DNA of 64,000 bases from Paraphysoderma sedebokerense. Taxonomy: Eukaryota > Blastocladiomycota > Physodermatomycetes > Physodermatales > Physodermataceae. The position numbers and the translations under genes are program-made. The stretch is from positions 355,387-419,386 of the forward strand of contig JAHLJZ010000015.1 of the NCBI GenBank assembly GCA_025602915.1. The letters run 5' to 3'. The notes beneath the pieces are model-generated. The model ran no database searches, had not been told where the DNA came from, and saw nothing but the letters and a program-made list of their open reading frames with translations. Positions 61,313-64,000 of the stretch are shown piece by piece (position 1 is the stretch's first letter; each line of letters starts with the position of its first letter).

Positions 61313-61673
61313 TGAGTTCGATTTAATATTCACGTTCAATATGAATGTAATAAACACCTGAATCGAAACGCGATTTGCCTTCTCTATCCGCATCGTTTAT
61401 AAACTGTAAAAAACAAGTCGATATTCAATCGAAAACCCATCTCTGGTTTTATCTGACCCGCAATCATATCACAGTACAATCATACCAATAGTCTTTTTAA
61501 TATTACATGTTCATATCATAGCGACTGCGCTAATGGCGAAATAGAAAAGAGAATGCCGAATCAAAGGCTTGATAAGATGATTCCTTGAACCGGCAGAAAA
61601 TACCAAGTAAACAGAAGAATAAAACATGGGCGACAGCATTGTCATAGTACTAACTGATATGGAATAAACTGAC
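61313..61673. other. Convergent intergenic region
   Basis: 361 bp between two convergent stop codons, probably both 3' UTRs. Nothing else seen. Confidence 0.4.
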
Positions 61674-63519
61674 TTAACGTCTGGGACTGCGGCTTCGGCT
61701 TCTCCCATATGATCGGCTGTCTTTTCTTTCTCTTCCCTCTCTGTCTCTTCTGCTTCTACTTCTAGATCGACTACGATCATATCTTGACTTCCGATTCCGG
61801 GATCGTGAGCGGGATCTAGATCGAGACCGACGAGATGAAGACCTGTAGTCAGCTCTTTCTTCTCTATCATCATATCGCTCGCGACGGTCGTCGTAAGATT
61901 CTGACGGTCCGTGACCGTTATTTCCTCCTATGCCCCCGTCCGGGTATTGGTCACCAGCTGGTGGAGGAGCTCTATCTTCGCCTCTATAATACTCCTCGTT
62001 TTCTGAACGTCGATGACCACCCTCCCACCCAGCACCAGCATGCTGCCCGCTTTCCCATTCTCCTCCAGCATATCCAACATTACCTTCGTCAGCCCAGCCT
62101 CCACCATACTCGCCCCCTTCATAGCTGTAGCCATCGTAAAATCTTCCCCGCCCTTGTCCGCGGAAGCCACCGCGAAATCCACCCCCACGAAAGCGACCGC
62201 GGAAACCACCACGAAATCCGCGATAACCTCCCCTAAAACCACGATAACCACCTCTGAAACCACCGCGATATCCCCCAGTATTGTTCGGACTATTATGTCG
62301 AATATTGGATGAAGAAGCAACAGATTTAGTTATTACGAAGACCAAACGAAGGCAGCGAACAGGATGAATAGAAGAACGTACCATTCCCTTGCAATGTGTC
62401 CTGGCTCCCCACAGCCAAAACATAAATTGGATTCGTATCGCTTTGAGCGCTCACCGGCTCCTTGCGGCTCAGGGCATTCCCGGGCCTTAAAAAGCAACGT
62501 TACCATCAAATGTAGACACCAAATCAATGAATGATGACAACGTACCCAGTGACCTGGTTGTCCGCAATTGCTGACAAGGGTAGGACACATTAGTATTGAA
62601 CAAAAACTCAAAAAATATGGCCAAGTTATGAAAATACAAACAAGCTGTAAAATACACAACAACAAGGTGAGTGTCAGAACATTCGGTTAAAGGAGAAAAA
62701 TTACATATTTACCATCCACTTTTTGTGGCAAGTTTGAGCAGATCAAGGAGAAACGAAAAGAGGTCAGCATCTTTTTATCAGTCACCCACAAATCCACTTA
62801 AATAACTCGGATATGACCGATCCAAAACGTCGCTGGAAGGAGAAAGAATTCACGCAGAAAGCAATCTTCCCTAGGGCCATCAGACTTGGCAAATTTGCCT
62901 CCATACACAACGCAGCCGTGAAATACGACAGACTTCAAAATTTTTGTTTAACATACCCGCCATCTTGAGGACCGGCTCCCCCTGTAGAAAATTTAGGAGG
63001 TCCCAATCCAGGAGGTTTCGCAATTTCGACAGAAAGTTTTTCACCGTCCAGGCGGTAACCATGAAGACCACGAATCGCATCGCCAGCGTCTGAAGATTAA
63101 GGATCCTGTCAACACTGATTCGTACACTCATACATAGCAGGAACATTACACAAGAAATTACCATTAGCTTCTTCAAATTCGATGTAACCATAACCGTTCT
63201 AGACGGAATAAAGAGACATCAACAAAAGCTCAATCAGACTAGATCTGAACCGTTCTCCCACTACTGGTGTTGTCAAAAGGCCGAACTTCAAACGTCCGAT
63301 GCACCTCTGCAAAAATTCAACCTACTCTCATTTCAACGCTCACAACACGCCCTGAAGGAGAGACCAAATGATATTCAAGATTTTCAGTCATCAGCTCGCA
63401 AAAAAATTCGGATTGAGAAGCATCATAATACCATATTTTGAAAACAACAACTCTAAGTCCCCTTGCCCAATTGCGGGTGTGATGTTGGATACGTATAGTC
63501 TATTTTCAGCAGCCTGCAT
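61674..63519 (-). CDS. SR-like RNA-binding protein: RRM, CCHC zinc knuckles, RGG and RS domains
   Basis: Architecture fits RSZ-type splicing factors, better known from plants. Minus strand, start ATG at 63519. RRM: NRLYVSNITPAIGQGDLELL, HRTFEVRPFDN, NGYGYIEFEEAN, LHGYRLDGEKLSVEIAKP, split across four exons that join in phase. Two CCHC-type units follow: GQPGHWAREC, then CFGCGEPGHIAREC across an intron (62289-61674 is the last exon). A Gly/Arg/Phe repeat region comes next (GGYRGFRGGYRGF), then Tyr/Gly-rich sequence and an RS tail (SRSRSRSRSRNRKSRYDRSR). The first Cys of knuckle 1 is not in the obvious exon, so a small exon near 62700-62960 is missing from my model. TCACGTGA lies 70 bp upstream. 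Confidence 0.75.
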
Positions 63520-64000
63520 GTTTTGGAAGTTTTCGATAAAATTCGCTGGCCATTATCGCTTGCCTTCATCCAACCGACAGTCGACGAGTCACGTGATTTT
63601 CGCGTGGCAAATTTTGGTTTCCGGAAAACAACTTGTAATCAGAGATGGAAACCCATCCTTCCCCGAGAGCGTCACAGAAGTGAGCTGAAATTTACTTATG
63701 TTAAACTCACCGGGACGTATTGCCAAGGAACTGCTCAAGAATTCGAATTCGGTAAATATCTGCTAATGGCAATCAAGTGAAGATCCAGAACCTGTTTCCA
63801 ATGATGGTACGGAAAATTCTTGGAGTCGTAAAGGAGGATATTTGGGGGATCGATTCCTTATGAGGGATATGGGGTTAATCCGGCAAGTCAGTATATCGAA
63901 GAATGCTGTTACTCGATTCGGACATTGACGCCTATATTTTCAATACATAATGTGGATTATACGAGGCCCGAAGGGACGAAGTATATATCTAGATTATACG
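63520..64000. other. Right window edge: SR-like gene promoter and no further supported gene
   Basis: Contains TCACGTGA at 63589-63596. An open frame at 63523-63780 has no ATG-anchored family resemblance. A gene could begin beyond the window. Confidence 0.35.
63589..63596. promoter_or_regulatory. Palindromic TCACGTGA element, SR-like gene promoter
   Basis: Same octamer as in the URB2 promoter, 70 bp upstream of the start codon. Confidence 0.5.

Noticed and set aside
61835-62312. Plus-strand open frames over 130 codons
   Set aside because: They are antisense to the RGG/RS repeats, which keep the opposite strand open by composition.

Overview
This 64 kb window is nuclear DNA from a fungus, and most likely a zoosporic (flagellated) one. 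Genes lie on both strands at roughly one per 2.5 kb. Nearly all are split by short GT-AG introns, mostly 45-110 nt. Fungal identity rests on a Gti1/Pac2 (WOPR) regulator, a protein with the AreA/GATA N-terminal DUF1752 motif, fungal-type Nha1/Sod2 sodium/proton antiporters, a Cdc25-type RasGEF, Cce1/Ydc2 Holliday-junction resolvase and squalene synthase. The flagellated inference rests mainly on a complete gene for a TOGARAM/crescerin-type TOG-array protein at 50143-54189. That family works on ciliary microtubules and is not expected in fungi that lost the flagellum.

Left part (1-20.2 kb): an unrecognised acidic Ser-rich protein; CCE1 and ERG9, which are divergent; a 13-exon URB2 (60S pre-rRNA processing); a Ras exchange factor with SH3, three WW repeats, RasGEF_N and RasGEF; and an R3HCC1L-like gene. 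Middle (20.9-33.5 kb): an AT-hook plus Myb/SANT-like factor, a possibly N-myristoylated coiled-coil protein, MED11 and DCTN4 start-to-start only 88 bp apart, PCT1 (CDP-choline pathway), an unrecognised possibly mitochondrial protein, and the DUF1752 protein. A head-to-head pair of Nha1/Sod2 antiporter paralogues follows (33.5-38.7 kb), then an orphan multi-pass membrane protein and the WOPR regulator.

Right part (44.4-63.5 kb): DBP10, ERV46, TOGARAM, a second orphan multi-pass membrane protein, a THUMP tRNA methyltransferase, RPS12, a DHX33/Dhr2-type DEAH helicase, and an RRM/CCHC-zinc-knuckle/RGG/RS protein. Several genes belong to one theme, ribosome and RNA biogenesis: URB2, DBP10, RPS12, the DEAH helicase, the THUMP methyltransferase and the SR-like protein. 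Many of these carry a CACGTG element 70-110 bp upstream of the start codon. A perfect 14-bp RFX X-box lies between the second membrane-protein gene and the methyltransferase gene.

Exon joins were worked out by hand from reading-frame continuity and splice consensus. Most are phase-consistent and give family-like proteins, but none was checked against transcripts. No rRNA, convincing tRNA, transposon, insertion sequence or CRISPR array was seen.
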